64,000 nucleotides of DNA from contig CATLFB010000005.1 in the NCBI GenBank assembly GCA_949927415.1, positions 1 to 64,000 of the forward strand, given 5' to 3'. Positions 25,486 to 34,164 of this stretch are shown piece by piece (positions within the stretch are counted from its first letter, which is position 1; each line of letters starts with the position of its first letter). The translations under genes and the position numbers were made by a program. The DNA comes from an uncultured Candidatus Melainabacteria bacterium (GTDB lineage: Bacteria > Cyanobacteriota > Vampirovibrionia > Gastranaerophilales > Gastranaerophilaceae). Below the pieces are notes generated by a model. It was given only the letters and a program-made list of their open reading frames with translations. It did not search any database and was not told the DNA's origin.

Positions 25486-26922
25486 CTAAAAGCGCAGATT
25501 TCTGATTCCTGTCACAACCATTGCAATGTTGAACTTGTCGGCTGTCGCGATGACTTCTTTGTCGCGAATTGAGCCGCCGGGCTGGATTATCAAAGAAATT
25601 CTTCCCTGGGCCGCCGCATTTATGCATTCACCTGTCACAATGGCCTCGTCTGTTGCAAGAACCGCGTCTTTTGAGTTTTCGCATGCAATATCAAGCGCGT
25701 TTTCAATTGCTGTGACATTATTTGTGTGTCCTTGCGAAATCGCTGTTGTTTTAAAATCTTTTGCAATTACAACCGCATTTGTCCGCGCAAATTTTGCAAC
25801 TTTCCAAGCAAAAATTGCGTCCTCAAGCTGTTCTGCTGTCGGTTTTGTTTTTGTCACAACTTTGAACAAATCTTTGTCGAGTTCGCTTTTGTTGGAATCC
25901 TGAACAAGGGTTCCAAAAGGCGTCACGGTAATTTCTTCTGTAATAAGCTTTTTAAAATCTTTGAGTTCGGTGAAAATTCTGACGATTTTTAAATCAGAAT
26001 GTTCGATCAAATGTTTAAGCGCGTCATCTTCATAATATGGTGCAACAACGACTTTCACGGACATTGAAGCAAGCTGTTTTGCAACTTCAAAATCCACGGA
26101 TTTAGAAAATGCAATCGTTCCGCTGAAAGTTGCAAAAGGGTCGCAGTCAAAAGCTTTTGTATAAGCGTCAAAAAGATTTCTGCCAAGCGCAACGCCGCAT
26201 GGAAGATTGTGTTTTACAATTGCCGCTGCGTTTACATCGTAAAATTCGCTTATGACGTTCACTGCCGTGTTGATGTTCAAAATATCGTTGTAGGAAAGTT
26301 CTTTTTCATTCAAAACTTTATAATCCGCCATACATTCTGACTTGTAAAAAGCCGCGCGCTGATGCGGATTTGAACCGTATTTAAGTTCTGAAAGTTTTGT
26401 CAGATTAAGCATTTTTCGCTCGTCTTCGCCCGAGTAAACCCCGATTTTTTCAGAAATCGCACCGTCGTAATCTGAAAGGTAGCGGAAAGCTTTTAAAGCA
26501 AGCTTTTGCCTGTCATATTCACTGACGTTAATTGTGTTGTAAAAATCAGATTTGTCAGTTACGACGATTGTATCTTCAAAAACTTTTGCCGCCGCGCGAA
26601 GGATTGAAAAATCCAAAATATTTATTGAGTTAACAAAAGCCTTAATATCGTCGGTTTTTTCGGCAATATCCTGAACGGGGCGAAAGTTTATAATAATCAT
26701 GTCGAAATTTTTGCGGATAAAGTCTTCCAAGTATGTTCTTGCATAAAACCCGTCTGCAATACCGAGTTCTGAAATATCGACAACATCCAAACCGTTTTTT
26801 CTTAAGAATTCAAGCGTATTTCCGCCCGAAACAATCTCATAGTCGAATTTTTCTTTCAAAACATTCACATAATCGACAATGCCGGTATTGTCATAAACGC
26901 TTACATAAACTTTTTTCACCAT
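25486..26922 (-). CDS. purH: Divergent bifunctional purine biosynthesis protein PurH-like
   Basis: 478 residues. The C-terminal AICAR formyltransferase half is recognisable: KYGSNPHQRAAF, SYNDILN, VKHNLPCGVALG, RTNAVVIAK, IIQPGGSIRDKEVI. Its late motifs differ from the usual form (TDEAIVTGE where SDAFFPF is expected; GIRNLRF for GxRHFRH). The N-terminal MGS-like IMP cyclohydrolase half keeps the fold (VYVSVYDNTGIVDY, VSGGNTLEFLRKNG, LRAAAK) but lacks the RVKTLHPKIHGG catalytic segment and the IDIGGP motif. The cyclohydrolase activity may be lost. ATG at 26922 follows AGAGGTAAT. Confidence 0.8.
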   Translation of the reverse strand: MVKKVYVSVYDNTGIVDYVNVLKEKFDYEIVSGGNTLEFLRKNGLDVVDISELGIADGFYARTYLEDFIRKNFDMIIINFRPVQDIAEKTDDIKAFVNSINILDFSILRAAAKVFEDTIVVTDKSDFYNTINVSEYDRQKLALKAFRYLSDYDGAISEKIGVYSGEDERKMLNLTKLSELKYGSNPHQRAAFYKSECMADYKVLNEKELSYNDILNINTAVNVISEFYDVNAAAIVKHNLPCGVALGRNLFDAYTKAFDCDPFATFSGTIAFSKSVDFEVAKQLASMSVKVVVAPYYEDDALKHLIEHSDLKIVRIFTELKDFKKLITEEITVTPFGTLVQDSNKSELDKDLFKVVTKTKPTAEQLEDAIFAWKVAKFARTNAVVIAKDFKTTAISQGHTNNVTAIENALDIACENSKDAVLATDEAIVTGECINAAAQGRISLIIQPGGSIRDKEVIATADKFNIAMVVTGIRNLRF

Positions 26923-27043
26923 ATTACCTCTCAAATTTAAATATAATATATCATATTACAACCCCTCTTGCAACTTCTGATTTACAAAATCCCGGTGCGT
27001 GCGTTTTTTGTAACTATTTTTATATATTGAACGCGTAAATTCC

Positions 27044-27072
27044 TTGAAATAAAATTGTGTCTTATGTATAAT
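27044..27072 (+). promoter_or_regulatory. Consensus promoter of the 27.1-kb coiled-coil gene
   Basis: TTGAAA (27044-27049), 17-base spacer, TATAAT (27067-27072), 36 bases before the ATG, with AGAGGAATAAA as ribosome site. Confidence 0.8.
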
Positions 27073-27107
27073 CGTGATAGCTTAGACAAGAAAGTTAGAG
27101 GAATAAA

Positions 27108-27719
27108 ATGGTGAATAACAGAATGACAGATGGCGTAGGTAAAAAAATAGTTGACGCATTAAAAAAACAAACTGATGTTGAAATTGTTCAGCCTCAAGCG
27201 CAGGCTCAGGAACCTGAAAAAACAGAAGAACCGATTTTGTTAAATGAAACAATGCCCGCATTTGAATTTATTCAAGAGCCGGCTCAAACACCTTCATACG
27301 CAAACGAAACGGCAAAACAATCCTATACCATGAATTTCAGCTCTGTTAATGAGCATCAGCCGCAGTCGCATACTCCGGCTCATGAATCATTTGTAAATGA
27401 ATTCGATGATTTTGAATTGCCTGCAAATGTTGAAGTTTTGAGACAGTTGATTACAAAACTTCCGTCAAATGTTTCAAAACAAACCGGCGCACAGATTATC
27501 AAACAAACAATGGAAGCGCTCGGAATTTCAATGAAGGGCGTTTTGCAGGAAGCTCAGGCAGTGCAGGAAAACCTTAATTCGTCAGCACGCGAATGCCAGA
27601 GCAATATAGCAGAATACAGACGCCAGATAAACATCCTTGAAGGACAAACCCAAAAACTTCAGCGTCAATACGCTTTGCTTAATGACATAATAAGCCTTTT
27701 CATTCAGGCAGGAAACTAG
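27108..27719 (+). CDS. Cytoplasmic coiled-coil hypothetical protein
   Basis: 203 residues: a short helical head (MTDGVGKKIVDALKKQ), a Gln/Pro/Glu-rich linker to about residue 95, then helices ending in a coiled coil (NIAEYRRQINILEGQTQKLQRQYALLNDII). No signal peptide or membrane segment. Monocistronic, with a consensus promoter and its own terminator. Possibly a division or scaffold protein; no family recognised. Confidence 0.75.
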   Translation: MVNNRMTDGVGKKIVDALKKQTDVEIVQPQAQAQEPEKTEEPILLNETMPAFEFIQEPAQTPSYANETAKQSYTMNFSSVNEHQPQSHTPAHESFVNEFDDFELPANVEVLRQLITKLPSNVSKQTGAQIIKQTMEALGISMKGVLQEAQAVQENLNSSARECQSNIAEYRRQINILEGQTQKLQRQYALLNDIISLFIQAGN

Positions 27720-27741
27720 CATTGATTTAATATAAAATTTC

Positions 27742-27776
27742 AAAAATGGCGGAGCGGTTTACAACTCCGCCATTTT
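27742..27776 (+). terminator. Terminator after the 27.1-kb gene
   Basis: AAAATGGCGGAG and CTCCGCCATTTT form a 12-base perfect stem. The 320 bases that follow are AT-rich; a weak CGGCGG/CCACCG hairpin near 27840 is all I see before the next gene. Confidence 0.8.
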
Positions 27777-28095
27777 CGAAAATAAATTTTTGTGCATTAT
27801 TTAATATCATATTTAATTTTAATTCATTTAACAAAAAAAACGGCGGTTTCCCACCGTATTATCGTTTCCGATAAATAATAATTTGTTTGTATAATAATAA
27901 AAGTTTTTAAAATCAGCTATGAAATTTTTTATTATATTGCTTTATAACGGAAAAGTTTTAAAAACTTTTATCTGATATTTTAATTATAGGACATAGAAAG
28001 TCTTATTTCAAGTATCAGTTTTCTAAATTGCGACCAACAACGCCCTTAATTACATCCCAAAGTGCGGTTAATATTACCTAAGGAAGGTATTTGTT

Positions 28096-28776
28096 ATGTT
28101 TAGAAATCTTAAAGAAGGTTTTGGCGCGCGCCTGAAAGAAGTGAGAAAATCCAAAGGTTATACTCAGGAAAAACTTGCTGAAAAGCTTGAGATTACCCCG
28201 CGTCAATTAACAAGAATTGAAACAGGTATTAATTTTCCTTCAGTCGAAACTCTTGAACGTCTCAGCTTGTATTTGGAAATAGACCTTTCAAGTCTTTTTG
28301 ATTTCTCATGGGATAATGAATATTCCGTACTTTCTACCGGCACTGATGACAGAGCGGTTTTTGAGGTTTGCGTCAAAGACGAAGTTGTAAATCTGCCTCC
28401 GCATCTGAAAGATGAAAAGACTAATCCGCAGTACGATATCAACGAACTTATTAATATACAAAATTCTGATGAGAGCATGATTAAGTCGGCAAGAAATATT
28501 AAAAAATCTTTCACAATTGTTTACAAAGATGAAGACGGTGATTTGTCGCATATAAAAACTTATCATCCTGACGGCAAAATAGACATAATAATGTCAGAAG
28601 AAAAAGTTGAAATCGAAAAGTATTATAAGAAACTTTGCGAAGATTTAAGAGATTTTCGCGAAGATGTAAACAAAATGAAATTTGTGCGCCTTGCCATGGA
28701 AGCTGTTAAAGACAAAGAAAAACTTGAAGAATTGAAAGTTCTGATTAAAGGCATTGAAATCGTTCTCGGGAATTAA
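28096..28776 (+). CDS. XRE-family transcriptional regulator
   Basis: 226 residues with an N-terminal Cro/C1-type helix-turn-helix (GFGARLKEVRKSKGYTQEKLAEKLEITPRQLTRIETG, residues about 9-62). It is joined to an approximately 90-residue linker domain and a C-terminal coiled coil (KLCEDLRDFREDVNKMKFVRLA). AAGGAAGG lies before the ATG. The C-terminal part has no recognised ligand domain. No obvious target operon is adjacent. Confidence 0.88.
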   Translation: MFRNLKEGFGARLKEVRKSKGYTQEKLAEKLEITPRQLTRIETGINFPSVETLERLSLYLEIDLSSLFDFSWDNEYSVLSTGTDDRAVFEVCVKDEVVNLPPHLKDEKTNPQYDINELINIQNSDESMIKSARNIKKSFTIVYKDEDGDLSHIKTYHPDGKIDIIMSEEKVEIEKYYKKLCEDLRDFREDVNKMKFVRLAMEAVKDKEKLEELKVLIKGIEIVLGN

Positions 28777-28875
28777 TCTATAAATCTCAAAAATTCACAG
28801 GAATTTTTTGCAAGAAATTATATTTTATACTACTATTATTTCAAGATAAATTATAAATAGAAACGGAAGTAAAAA

Positions 28876-29319
28876 ATGAAATCTTGGAATGAATATTTTT
28901 TGGATCTGGCAAAAACCTGCGCAAGCCGTTCAAACTGTCTTCGCGCACAAGTTGGTGCCGTAATTGTCGGTGAAGACAAAAAGATAAAAGCAACCGGTTA
29001 CAACGGAACCCCCTCTAAGGTAGAATCCTGCTACGAGCGCGGCGAATGTTATCGCATAAAAAACAATATCCCATCCGGTACGCGTTATGAAACCTGCCGT
29101 TCAATCCATGCAGAGCAAAACGCGATTATTCAAGCCGGACAGGACCGTTGCAAAGGCGCCACAATGTATATTTGGGGCCATGATTTCATCTGTATTCTCT
29201 GCAAACGATTTATTGTGCAGGCCGGCATAAAAGACGTTTATTTGAAGAAAAACGAAGAGTCTCCGATAAATTACGTTACTGTCGAAGATATTCGAAAAGA
29301 ACTCGAAGAAGCCAGATAG
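28876..29319 (+). CDS. Deoxycytidylate deaminase (ComEB/dCMP deaminase family)
   Basis: 147 residues. Zinc and proton-shuttle motif HAEQNAIIQAG and the second zinc motif CILC (in HDFICILCKRFI). An extra metal site is likely in CYERGEC, as in dCMP deaminases. It converts dCMP to dUMP for dTMP supply. Length is typical. The usual Pro before the CxxC is replaced by Ile. Confidence 0.9.
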   Translation: MKSWNEYFLDLAKTCASRSNCLRAQVGAVIVGEDKKIKATGYNGTPSKVESCYERGECYRIKNNIPSGTRYETCRSIHAEQNAIIQAGQDRCKGATMYIWGHDFICILCKRFIVQAGIKDVYLKKNEESPINYVTVEDIRKELEEAR

Positions 29320-29434
29320 CGCATTTTTTTTAAGCATGCAGTGCGGCAAAATTTTTAAATAAAAATTTACAAAACATGATTTTTTGTTTTGCCTTTGCTA
29401 TGCTAATAGAACACGTGAAAAAATGAGGGATATT

Positions 29435-30451
29435 ATGAAAAAACCAAACATCGCAATCCTCGGCGCAACAGGCGTCGTAGGCAGAGAAATTACAAAAATA
29501 GTTGATGAATTAAAAATTCCGTTTAATGAAATAAAATTTTTATCAAGCGCAAAAAGCGCAGGCTCTGAAATAGAATTTCAAGGCAAAAAATACATCGTTG
29601 AAGAAGCAAAACCCGAAAGTTTCGACGGCGTAAATATAGTTCTTGCATCAGCAGGCGGTGCGACTTCACAAAAATTTGCGCCCGAAATCGTAAAACGCGG
29701 CGGCGTTTTAATCGATAATTCAAGCGCTTTCAGAATGGACAAAGATGTTCCGCTCGTTATTGCTTACGTAAACGACGAAGATTTGAGAAACCACAAAGGG
29801 ATTATCGCAAACCCCAACTGCTCAACTTCTCAATTGATGCTTGTTCTGAAACCTCTTCATGAAAAAGCAAAAATCAAAAGACTGATTGTCTCAACTTATC
29901 AGGCAGTTTCCGGCGCCGGACTTGCCGCAATTAACGAACTTACAGCAGATACAAAAGCAAATCTTGAAGGCGTCGATTTCGAAAACAAATGCTTTAAAAA
30001 ACCTATTTCATTCAACGTAATTCCGCAAATCGATGTGTTCTGCGAAAACGGTTACACAAAAGAAGAAATGAAAGTTGCAAACGAAACTAAAAAAATTCTT
30101 CATCTCCCCGAAGATTTGCCGATTTCCTGCACCGCAGCCCGCGTTCCGGTCTACAACGGACACTCGGAAGCTGTTGATATTGAATTCGAAAATGAAATTA
30201 CACCGGATGAAGTCCGCGAAATTTTGTCGAATACTTTTGGCGTAAAAGTTATCGACAACCCTGACAATTTCGAATATCCGACAACGCGCGACGCCTCCGG
30301 CGTTGACCCTGTTTTTGCCGGCCGTATCAGAAAAAATCTTGCTTTTGAAAACGGAATTTCTCTCTGGTGTGTTGCTGACAACTTGAGAATAGGTGCTGCT
30401 CTGAACACAGTCAGAATATGTCAGAAAGTAATAGAAATGGAGCTTTTCTAA
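29435..30451 (+). CDS. asd: Aspartate-semialdehyde dehydrogenase
   Basis: 338 residues. NAD(P)-binding NIAILGATGVVGREI, catalytic Cys in NPNCSTSQL, and the substrate-binding segment VPVYNGHSEAV with a conserved His. It makes aspartate semialdehyde for lysine/diaminopimelate, threonine and methionine synthesis. The ATG at 29435 is selected because GAGGGA lies just upstream; the longer frame from 29384 has no support. A 77-residue ORF starts four bases after its stop. Confidence 0.95.
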   Translation: MKKPNIAILGATGVVGREITKIVDELKIPFNEIKFLSSAKSAGSEIEFQGKKYIVEEAKPESFDGVNIVLASAGGATSQKFAPEIVKRGGVLIDNSSAFRMDKDVPLVIAYVNDEDLRNHKGIIANPNCSTSQLMLVLKPLHEKAKIKRLIVSTYQAVSGAGLAAINELTADTKANLEGVDFENKCFKKPISFNVIPQIDVFCENGYTKEEMKVANETKKILHLPEDLPISCTAARVPVYNGHSEAVDIEFENEITPDEVREILSNTFGVKVIDNPDNFEYPTTRDASGVDPVFAGRIRKNLAFENGISLWCVADNLRIGAALNTVRICQKVIEMELF

Positions 30452-30455
30452 AACT

Positions 30456-30689
30456 ATGAAAGTAAATATACATTCCCCCGAAAATATAACAGTACAAAAA
30501 ATTTCAAATCTTGTTAAAAATTGTAAACAAAAAAAGACTGCAAATGTCGGCGAGAGCGGGCTTCCTGTTGAGATGCCTCTTGATTCGTATAAAGATAAAA
30601 GAGCGGCCGCTATGCTTAATGACTCGTTCAATTACAACAGGGCGAAAGATGCTGTAACTATAATGTCAGGCAAATTTTTGAAAAAATAA
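30456..30689 (+). CDS. Small hypothetical protein, co-transcribed with asd
   Basis: 77 residues (MKVNIHSPENITVQKI onward), Lys-rich, no membrane segment. It begins four bases after the asd stop, with ATGGAGCT in the asd end as a possible ribosome site. Its tail (AKDAVTIMSGKFLKK) is helical. No family recognised. Confidence 0.55.
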   Translation: MKVNIHSPENITVQKISNLVKNCKQKKTANVGESGLPVEMPLDSYKDKRAAAMLNDSFNYNRAKDAVTIMSGKFLKK

Positions 30690-30739
30690 CAGATAGAAAA
30701 TTTTTATAATCTTTTTAATACAGACCCTAAGGAGAAATA

Positions 30740-30862
30740 ATGGAAAACCAGACAAAAATTAACGAAACGGAAGAAAAAACACAAAAACTAAAAGAAGAAC
30801 AAAAATTCAACTATCCCCGCTCAACAGTAGAGATGCTTGAACAGACTCTTCAGATTGCGTAA
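30740..30862 (+). CDS. 40-residue hypothetical protein
   Basis: A strong ribosome site CTAAGGAGAAATA precedes the ATG at 30740. The product is a charged, helical 40-mer (MENQTKINETEEKTQKLKEE, then a tail ending VEMLEQTLQIA). A terminator-like hairpin follows 25 bases later. The good ribosome site and terminator argue for a real gene. Confidence 0.55.
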   Translation: MENQTKINETEEKTQKLKEEQKFNYPRSTVEMLEQTLQIA

Positions 30863-30886
30863 TTGTGTGAATTTAATTTAGAAAGA

Positions 30887-30915
30887 TAAAAAGGCCGTCT
30901 TTAAGCGGCTTTTTT
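30887..30915 (+). terminator. Terminator after the 40-residue ORF
   Basis: AAGGCCG-TCTTTAAG-CGGCTTTTTT: imperfect stem with a T run. Confidence 0.6.
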
Positions 30916-30983
30916 ATTACTTTTTGTTAAAAAATGGCTGAATTCTGCTTTGTTTCTGCTAAAATAGTTGAATAAGGAGTAAT

Positions 30984-31457
30984 ATGGGACAAGTTTTAAG
31001 AAGAGAAAAGGTTGCTGAATTTGTTTCAAACCTTCATAAAAGCGGAAAAACAATCGTATGTACCAACGGCTGCTTTGATATTCTTCATGTGGGCCATGTC
31101 AGGTATCTTGAGAAGACAAAATCTTTTGCAGACTATTTGATGGTTCTTCTGAATTCGGATAAGTCAGTCCGTTCGATAAAAGGCGAAGGGCGTCCCGTGA
31201 ATTGTGAAGATGACAGGGCGGAAATTTTATGCGCATTAAAATGCGTAGATTTTGTCGTGTTATTTGACGAGGATAGCCCGCGAAATCTTTTGGACGAAAT
31301 CAAACCCGATGTTTATACCAAAGGTGCGGATTACACAATGGAAACCCTGCCTGAAGCAGATATTATGCGCAAAAACGGCACAAAAGTTGAATTTATCGAA
31401 TTCGTGCAAGGCAAATCAACGACGGGTATCTTGAACAAGGTGAAAAGTGAAAAGTGA
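30984..31457 (+). CDS. rfaE2: D-glycero-beta-D-manno-heptose 1-phosphate adenylyltransferase (RfaE domain II type)
   Basis: 157 residues of cytidylyltransferase fold: TNGCFDILHVGHVRYLEKTK (HxGH nucleotide motif) and a closing GKSTTGILNKV. It activates heptose for the LPS inner core. The kinase half of bifunctional HldE is absent, so this is the single-domain form. The last residues (KSEK and stop) are encoded by the left end of an R4 repeat that abuts the gene. AATAAGGAGTAAT is the ribosome site. Confidence 0.92.
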   Translation: MGQVLRREKVAEFVSNLHKSGKTIVCTNGCFDILHVGHVRYLEKTKSFADYLMVLLNSDKSVRSIKGEGRPVNCEDDRAEILCALKCVDFVVLFDEDSPRNLLDEIKPDVYTKGADYTMETLPEADIMRKNGTKVEFIEFVQGKSTTGILNKVKSEK

Positions 31458-31890
31458 AAAGACCGTTGCGTTCGCTTCGCTCAAATAAAGGATATTAAAT
31501 GAACCATCAGGATTTAGATGTATGGAAAAGGTCAATTGATATAGTTACGGCAGTATATAAACTTACTGAAAATTTCCCGGAAAGTGAAAAATTTGGGTTG
31601 ACCGGTCAAATCAGAAGATGCGCTGTTTCGATACCATCTAACATAGCAGAAGGATGTGCACGTTTTTCAGATAAAGAAACTATTCAATTCATAAGTATTG
31701 CCGTCGGCTCTGTTGCAGAACTGCAAACGCAACTGATTATATCAGAAAATTTGCAATATTTAGATGAATCGAATAAAATAATTAATGAACTTGAAATAAT
31801 CAAAAAAATGTTAATCAAGTTATCAAAGTATTTGAAAAGTAAAGAGAACTAACTCTGTAAAGGGCTTTTCACCTCTCACTTTTCACCTCT
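31440..31890 (+). repeat. GTGAAAAG-ended element R4, copy B, carrying a gene
   Basis: Left end GTGAAAAGTGAAAAGTGAAAAGACCG at 31439-31465 and right end GGGCTTTTCACCTCTCACTTTTCACCTCT at 31862-31890 match the ends of the empty copies. The four-helix-bundle gene fills the interior. The element ends 29 bases before lpxD. Confidence 0.7.
31499..31852 (+). CDS. Four-helix-bundle protein (S23/23S rRNA intervening-sequence family)
   Basis: 117 residues matching the IVP family: HQDLDVWKRSIDIVTAVYKLTENFP, FGLTGQIRRCAVSIPSNIAEGCAR, IAVGSVAELQTQLIISENL. These proteins occur inside 23S rRNA intervening sequences and as stand-alone genes of unknown function. Here the gene sits between the inverted ends of an R4 repeat, between rfaE2 and lpxD, so it looks like cargo of a small mobile element. 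AAAGGATATTAA precedes the ATG. Confidence 0.9.
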   Translation: MNHQDLDVWKRSIDIVTAVYKLTENFPESEKFGLTGQIRRCAVSIPSNIAEGCARFSDKETIQFISIAVGSVAELQTQLIISENLQYLDESNKIINELEIIKKMLIKLSKYLKSKEN

Positions 31891-31918
31891 AACAAAAACA
31901 ATTAAAGGAGAAAATAAA

Positions 31919-33010
31919 ATGCCACAATTCACACTCGAAGAAATCACACATATCACAGGCGGTATGTTGACAAAAGTTCAGGATGTAAAAATTTCGCAAA
32001 TCGCACCTCCGCTTTTGGCAGATGAAAACACTCTTGCGCTTGCACTCGGCGAAGAAGAAATCGCAAACCTTGCAAAGTCCCGTGCAAAAGCAGCTCTTGT
32101 ACCTTTGGGCGTCCAAATCGACGGGTTCACAACAATCGAAGTTGAGCGTCCTCGTCTTGCGATGATGAAACTTTTGAACATGTTCTATGTTGCACCAACC
32201 GTGAACGACGGAGTCCACCCGACTGCAGTTGTTGACAAAACCGCAAAACTTGGCCAAAACGTTCAAATCGGCCCGAATGTTGTAATTTCTCATGATGCAG
32301 AAATCGGCGACAATACAAAAATCCTTGCAAATTCATACATCGGCGGCGGTGCAAAAATCGGTAAAAACTGCTTCTTCCACGCCGGCGTAAACGTAGGCGA
32401 CAGAGTTCAGGTCGGAAACGACGTAATCCTTCACCATGGGGTTTCTCTCGGCGCTGACGGATTCAGCTTTGTAACAGAAAATCCCGACAACATCGAACAG
32501 GCAAGAAAAGACGGCGAAATCAAAGAAAGCAATTCAAAACACGTAATCTTTAAAATCCCTTCAATCGGCGCAGTTGTTATCGGAAACAATGTTGAAATCG
32601 GTGCAAACACGGCAATTGACCGCGGCACAATTGAAAATACAACAATCGGCGACAACACTAAAATCGACGACCTTGTAATGATTGGCCACAACTGCAAAAT
32701 CGGACAGGGCTGTCTTATCGTATCTCAAGTCGGAATCGCCGGAAGCTGCGTCATCGGCGACCGTGTTGTAATCGCAGGTCAGGCAGGTTTGGCAGACCAT
32801 ATCGAAATCGGTTCAGACACAATTATCACGGCAAAAGCAGGCGTTACAAAATCATTCCCTGAAAAATCAATCGTTGTGGGAATTCCTGCTATGCCAAGAA
32901 AAGATTTCATCAAACAACTCAAAACAATGAAAGATGCACAGGAAATCTTTGCAAAATTCAGAAAATATGAGCCGCTTTTGAAAGAATTTGAAGAGAATTT
33001 GGAAAAATAG
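31919..33010 (+). CDS. lpxD: UDP-3-O-acylglucosamine N-acyltransferase
   Basis: 363 residues: an N-terminal uridine-binding domain, then a left-handed beta-helix of hexapeptide repeats (about residues 105-320, such as IGPNVVISHDAEIGDNTKI). The active-site His region is GHNCKIGQGCLIVSQVGIAGS. It adds the N-linked acyl chain in lipid A synthesis. AAAGGAGAAAATAAA is the ribosome site. The element between it and rfaE2 is an R4 repeat. Confidence 0.95.
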   Translation: MPQFTLEEITHITGGMLTKVQDVKISQIAPPLLADENTLALALGEEEIANLAKSRAKAALVPLGVQIDGFTTIEVERPRLAMMKLLNMFYVAPTVNDGVHPTAVVDKTAKLGQNVQIGPNVVISHDAEIGDNTKILANSYIGGGAKIGKNCFFHAGVNVGDRVQVGNDVILHHGVSLGADGFSFVTENPDNIEQARKDGEIKESNSKHVIFKIPSIGAVVIGNNVEIGANTAIDRGTIENTTIGDNTKIDDLVMIGHNCKIGQGCLIVSQVGIAGSCVIGDRVVIAGQAGLADHIEIGSDTIITAKAGVTKSFPEKSIVVGIPAMPRKDFIKQLKTMKDAQEIFAKFRKYEPLLKEFEENLEK

Positions 33011-33019
33011 TTGGTAAAT

Positions 33020-33174
33020 GTGAAAAGTGAGATGTGAAAGGTGAAAAGACCGTATCGGGAATTGATTTTCACTAAAAATTTTCTTTTTTGTTATAAAAAA
33101 CTAAAACTGTCGGATTTCACAAATAATAAACTCCCCGTAACCGACCACTCACTACTCACTTTTCACCTCTCACA
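33020..33174 (+). repeat. GTGAAAAG-ended element R4, copy C, upstream of lpxC
   Basis: Ends GTGAAAAGTGAGATGTGAAAGG and ACTCACTTTTCACCTCTCAC. The core TTATAAAAAACTAAAACTGTCGGATTT matches copies A and D. It ends 19 bases before the lpxC ATG, so it forms most of the lpxD-lpxC gap. Confidence 0.75.
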
Positions 33175-33192
33175 CCAATACAACGAGGAACC

Positions 33193-34011
33193 ATGACCAC
33201 AATAAAAAACGAAACCCAAATAACAGGCAACGGCTTAATGAAAAATAAGCCCTGTACAGTAAAATTTTTCCCGTCAAAAACAGGAAAGATCAGATACTTC
33301 ATAAACGGCGCTGAACCCTTTGAAGGAACAGTTGAAAATGTTTTATCGACAGACCATTGTGTCGTTCTTGGACAAGGCAAGGCAAAAGCAATGCTGACAG
33401 AACATTTAACAGCCGCGCTTGCGTTCTGCGGAATCGACAGCATCGATATCTGCATGGATGAGATGGAAGTTCCGGCGCTCGACGGGAGTTCAAAAAAATG
33501 GGTCGAACTTTTTCAAAAAGCCGGAGTTGAAAAACATCTTTTTGAAAAGAAAAAATACTACACAGTCACAGAACCGGTGTATTATTTGAACGGCAAAACA
33601 AGCCTTGTAGTCCTTCCTGCACCGGAACTTTACATATCTTATGCCGTAAATTATGACCACCCGGATTTGACAAAGAAATGGGCGGTTTATAACCCCAAAA
33701 ATCAGGATGAAATTATTGAAGCCAGAACTTTCGGGTTCTACAAGGATTTGAAAAAATTCCAGATGCTGGGCTTTGCTCAGGGCGTCACAATTGAAAACAC
33801 ACTTGGCCTTCAAGATTCAGGCTACACAACTGAATTGCGCAGCGAAAACGAGCCAATCAAACACAAAATCCTTGACTTAATTGGTGATTTATATCTGACA
33901 GGCGTAAATCCGTTGAATCTAAAATGCCAGATTCTGGTAAAAGAAGCAGGCCATGCGGTTCATGTGAAAGCCGCCAAGATGCTGAAAGAAAAACTGGTAG
34001 AATGCAAATAA
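33193..34011 (+). CDS. lpxC: UDP-3-O-acyl-N-acetylglucosamine deacetylase
   Basis: 272 residues, the zinc deacetylase that commits precursors to lipid A. Zinc His in MLTEHLTAALAFCGID, substrate motif PALDGSSKKW, ARTFGFYKD, KHKILDLIGDLYLTG (zinc His/Asp) and the catalytic His of AGHAVH are all present. AACGAGGAACC precedes the ATG. Slightly shorter than the E. coli enzyme but complete. Confidence 0.95.
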   Translation: MTTIKNETQITGNGLMKNKPCTVKFFPSKTGKIRYFINGAEPFEGTVENVLSTDHCVVLGQGKAKAMLTEHLTAALAFCGIDSIDICMDEMEVPALDGSSKKWVELFQKAGVEKHLFEKKKYYTVTEPVYYLNGKTSLVVLPAPELYISYAVNYDHPDLTKKWAVYNPKNQDEIIEARTFGFYKDLKKFQMLGFAQGVTIENTLGLQDSGYTTELRSENEPIKHKILDLIGDLYLTGVNPLNLKCQILVKEAGHAVHVKAAKMLKEKLVECK

Positions 34012-34164
34012 ACGCAATGTTATTCTGATGGCGAAAGCCCGAAAGAATCCGGCCAATAGAAAGATAAAAAATGAAGCGGATAGTTTATATACTATTCAAC
34101 AAACGCAACTTTCAAAAATCAGGCTCAGAATGACTAAAATATTTTAACAAGTAAGGAGACAAAT

